From: Luteipulveratus flavus
GTDB lineage: Bacteria; Actinomycetota; Actinomycetes; Actinomycetales; Dermatophilaceae
Length of the DNA stretch: 64,000 nucleotides
Direction of reading: 5' to 3'
Assembly: GCF_029439465.1 (NCBI RefSeq)
Contig: NZ_JAROAV010000024.1
Coordinates: forward strand, 206,496 to 270,495
Below are positions 61,928 through 64,000 of this stretch, piece after piece. Position 1 is the first letter of the stretch. Every line of letters starts with the position of its first letter. The position numbers were made by a program, and so were the translations under genes. Below the pieces are notes generated by a model. It did no database searches. It was not told the origin of the DNA and was given only the letters and a program-made list of their open reading frames with translations.

Positions 61928-62272
61928 TCAGGCCGCGCCCACACGAAGCCGGTCGATCGAGGCCGCCTCCACCTCGCACCGGCTGACCGCGGCGGCACCC
62001 GCCCGCCAGAAACGACGACGCAGCGCGCCGCTGACCTCGACGCACTCCCCCGACTCAAGCGCGATGGCCCGTCGTCGGGTCCGGCTCGTCCAGCAGGCGA
62101 TGTCGATCGTGTCGACGCGGACCTGCCGACCCGAGCTCGTCGACCTGGCCTTGACCGGTCGGTCCACGACCAGCCGAAAGGTCACGAGCTCGTCGTCGCT
62201 CGGCAGCACCCGGTGCACCGGTGAGCCACTCACCCTTCCGACCAGTCGAACCTCGTTGACGCTCGTGTCCAC
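61928..62272 (-). CDS. Single-stranded DNA-binding protein-like OB-fold protein
   Basis: A 114-residue protein with an SSB-type OB fold: VNEVRLVGRVSGSPVHRVLP, VTFRLVVDR and the strand VDTIDIACW. It lacks the acidic C-terminal tip (DDDIPF type) with which SSB recruits partners, so it is a paralogue and not the main SSB. GTG at 62272 follows GGAGG. It may serve in recombination or competence; nothing nearby shows this. Confidence 0.82.
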   Translation of the reverse strand: MDTSVNEVRLVGRVSGSPVHRVLPSDDELVTFRLVVDRPVKARSTSSGRQVRVDTIDIACWTSRTRRRAIALESGECVEVSGALRRRFWRAGAAAVSRCEVEAASIDRLRVGAA

Positions 62273-62350
62273 GGGCGAACCTCCAACCTGTCCTCATCGA
62301 GATGTGATGATCAGGATCGAGGTGTGACCCGTCGCCGGACGAGGGTCGCG

Positions 62351-63811
62351 CTACTCCTGTGGATCGCGGTCCGCGTCTGACGAGGGTGTGGATTCCAGCT
62401 CCTCGTCGGCCTCGCCCTCCAGCAGGTCCTGCACGACCAGACCCTCGAGCTCGGCCAGGCGGTCCGCGGCGTCGGTCTCGCCGGCAGCGTCCGCGTCCAG
62501 CGCGCGACTGAACCAGTCGTGGGCGCCGTCCTCGTCGCCGGTCGCGAGCAGCGCGTCGCCGTAGGCGTAGAACAGCCTGGCGGCCCACGGCTGCTTCGAC
62601 GCGCGGGTCAGCGCAGGGATCCGCAGCCCCATGACCGCCGCGTCGTTCTGACCGAGATCGCGCCGCACGCCCGAGACCACGATCGCGAGCTCGATGTTGT
62701 CCGCCTCGGCCAGCCCCTTCGCCTCCGGGGACGACGCGAGCTCCAGCGCGCGCTCCGGGCGGCCGAGACCGCGCTCGCAGTCGACCATGTACGGCAGCAG
62801 GTGGTTCGAGCCCGACAGGCGCCGCGCCGTCCGGAACTCCCGAAGTGCCTCGGCGAACTCGCCGCGTCGGTAGAGCACCAGGCCGAGAGCCTCGCGGGCC
62901 GCCGGCACCCGGCCGGCGCGGCGCGCAGCGTGCTGTGCATGGTTCAGCGCCTCGTCGGGATCGTCCTCCAGCAGCAGGGCGGCAGCAGCCAGATGCTGAG
63001 CCACGCCCTCGGCGTTCTCCTTGGTCAAGGTGCGCAGCTGCTGCCAGACCGAGCGGTCCAGCTCCTTGCCGGTCACACCTTCAGGGATCTCCGGCTCACG
63101 ACGGTTACGGTTGTCCGTGCCTGCCGCGTCCCGGGACCGGTCCCAGCTCCGCGGGCCGCGCGAGCCCCCGTCAGCCCGAGGACCGCCGCTTCCGGCCCGG
63201 TCGTCGCCCCCACGGTCCGAGAACGAACGCGCCGGCCCCCGCCGCTCGCCCGAGTCGCGGCGCGGTCCCGCGCCTCGGCGGTCGTCATCGCGTCCCCAGG
63301 ACGAACCGCCGCCCGACGGGCGGCCCTCGCCCCGACCACCGAACCGGCCCCCGCCCTGCGCCGGCCGCTCGCCACGGGACCTCCCACGATCGTCCCGCGA
63401 GAAGTCCCTGTCATCGCCACGCCGTGGACGGTCACCGCCGTACGAGCCGCGGTCGCGGGGGGCGTTGGTGTCCCGCGAACGACCGCGAGCACCGTCCTGG
63501 CCGCCGCGCGACGGGCGTCGGTCACCGAAGCGCTCCGCCGAGCCCCGCTCAGGCCGATCACCCCGACGCGCACCCGCGCCGCTGTCACGGTCGCCGCTAC
63601 GGCCGCGATCGCGATCACGACCGCGGTCACTCGAGGGTCGCGATCCGCCGCGCGAACGGCCGTCGTCGTCCCGGCGGGGCCTGCGCTCCTCGCGGTTCGC
63701 GTCCGACTCACCGCGCGCTGGGCGCGCCCAACGATCCGAGCGAGGACGGCGCGCTGAGTCGTCACCTCCGGAGCCGGCGTTGTCGCCGTTGCCCGACTGG
63801 TCGTCCGCCAC
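62351..63811 (-). CDS. TPR protein with Arg/Asp/Gly-rich disordered N-terminus
   Basis: A protein of about 486 residues. The first 240 are rich in Arg, Asp, Gly and Ser, with many RGG-, RDR- and DRG-type repeats. The rest (about 245-450) is helical TPR-like (GVAQHLAAAALLLEDDPDEA, REALGLVLYRRGEFAEALRE, then a tail rich in Glu/Asp). Rv1691 holds the same place in M. tuberculosis and also has TPRs. I chose GTG at 63811 because AGAGGA lies just before; ATG at 63844 has no ribosome site. It is the first gene after the rRNA operon end. Confidence 0.8.
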   Translation of the reverse strand: MADDQSGNGDNAGSGGDDSARRPRSDRWARPARGESDANREERRPRRDDDGRSRGGSRPSSDRGRDRDRGRSGDRDSGAGARRGDRPERGSAERFGDRRPSRGGQDGARGRSRDTNAPRDRGSYGGDRPRRGDDRDFSRDDRGRSRGERPAQGGGRFGGRGEGRPSGGGSSWGRDDDRRGAGPRRDSGERRGPARSFSDRGGDDRAGSGGPRADGGSRGPRSWDRSRDAAGTDNRNRREPEIPEGVTGKELDRSVWQQLRTLTKENAEGVAQHLAAAALLLEDDPDEALNHAQHAARRAGRVPAAREALGLVLYRRGEFAEALREFRTARRLSGSNHLLPYMVDCERGLGRPERALELASSPEAKGLAEADNIELAIVVSGVRRDLGQNDAAVMGLRIPALTRASKQPWAARLFYAYGDALLATGDEDGAHDWFSRALDADAAGETDAADRLAELEGLVVQDLLEGEADEELESTPSSDADRDPQE

Positions 63812-63908
63812 GTTTCCTCTTTCCGACGCTGCCTGACTCGTCATGGTCTCAAGCCGGCACCGGTGCGGCCATGCCGACAGTGCCGATACCGATCGTGAAC
63901 GCAAGAAA

Positions 63909-63930
63909 GGCCAGCACGTGTGTGCTGGCC
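63909..63930 (-). terminator. Rho-independent terminator of the rRNA operon
   Basis: On the minus strand GGCCAGCAC and GTGCTGGCC pair perfectly over 9 bp around ACAC and are followed by TTTCTTGC. It lies about 15 bases after the 5S rRNA end. Confidence 0.88.
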
Positions 63931-63944
63931 TCCCTTGGAATGTA

Positions 63945-64000
63945 TGTCCGGCGGTGTCCTACTCTCCCACACCGTTCCCAGTGCAGTACCATCGGCGCTG
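63945..64000 (-). rRNA. rrf: 5S ribosomal RNA, 3' part
   Basis: The minus strand ends with GATGGTACTGCACTGGGAAC, then GGTGTGGGAGAGTAGG and CACCGCCGGACA, which are the conserved loop and 3' helix of actinobacterial 5S rRNA. The first half and the rest of the rRNA operon lie beyond the right window edge. The 3' end near 63945 is estimated from the closing helix. Confidence 0.93.

Overview
The window is uniformly G+C-rich, uses many GTG starts and short 4-base start/stop overlaps, and encodes actinobacterial signature genes (mihF, steA, a MctB/SteB-type protein, a type-2 pyrF). It comes from an actinobacterial chromosome (Actinomycetota). A Micrococcales-type genus seems likely, but the sequence does not prove it. 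About 57 protein genes, one pseudogene fragment and the 3' end of a 5S rRNA are present. No phage, transposase, CRISPR array or tRNA was seen.

Two conserved housekeeping blocks form the backbone. Block 1, on the minus strand from about 29.3 kb down to 1, reads alaS-ruvX-mltG-aroE-aroC-aroK-aroB-(insert)-efp-nusB-(insert)-pyrR-pyrB-pyrC-carA-carB-pyrF-(insert)-mihF-gmk-rpoZ-coaBC-metK. It links shikimate synthesis, de novo UMP synthesis, translation factors and coenzyme A/SAM supply. Its genes are coupled by ATGA, GTGA or TGATG overlaps, and a PyrR-type RNA hairpin precedes pyrR. Block 2, on the minus strand from 64 kb down to 47.8 kb, reads 5S rRNA-TPR protein-SSB-like-HAD phosphatase-two small proteins-tlyA-nadK-recN-steA-steB-(three envelope genes)-pyrG-NUDIX. 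This is the order of Mycobacterium tuberculosis Rv1691 to Rv1700, with an added polyprenyl-phosphate sugar transferase, a MurJ-like flippase and a glycosyltransferase.

Accessory genes interrupt these blocks. They are an ECF41-type sigma factor (2.9 kb), a LAL/LuxR regulator with a divergent methyltransferase and a glycosyltransferase remnant plus a membrane acyltransferase (12.3-17.5 kb), and a glutamate-synthase-like flavoprotein convergent with a LuxR-type regulator (18.7-21.0 kb). An oligopeptide ABC transporter with two paralogous binding lipoproteins (29.5-37.9 kb) lies between rarA and alaS, where many actinobacteria carry rpsD.

Between 38 and 47.8 kb lie rarA, a small secreted peptidoglycan-binding protein framed by 29-bp direct repeats, GNAT enzymes, a HAD hydrolase, aspS, a YchJ-like protein, a secreted beta-propeller and argG. 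The aspS leader has the hallmarks of a T-box riboswitch: the bulge sequence, a possible Asp specifier GAC, and a hairpin that would hide the ribosome binding site. It is the most notable regulatory signal in the window.
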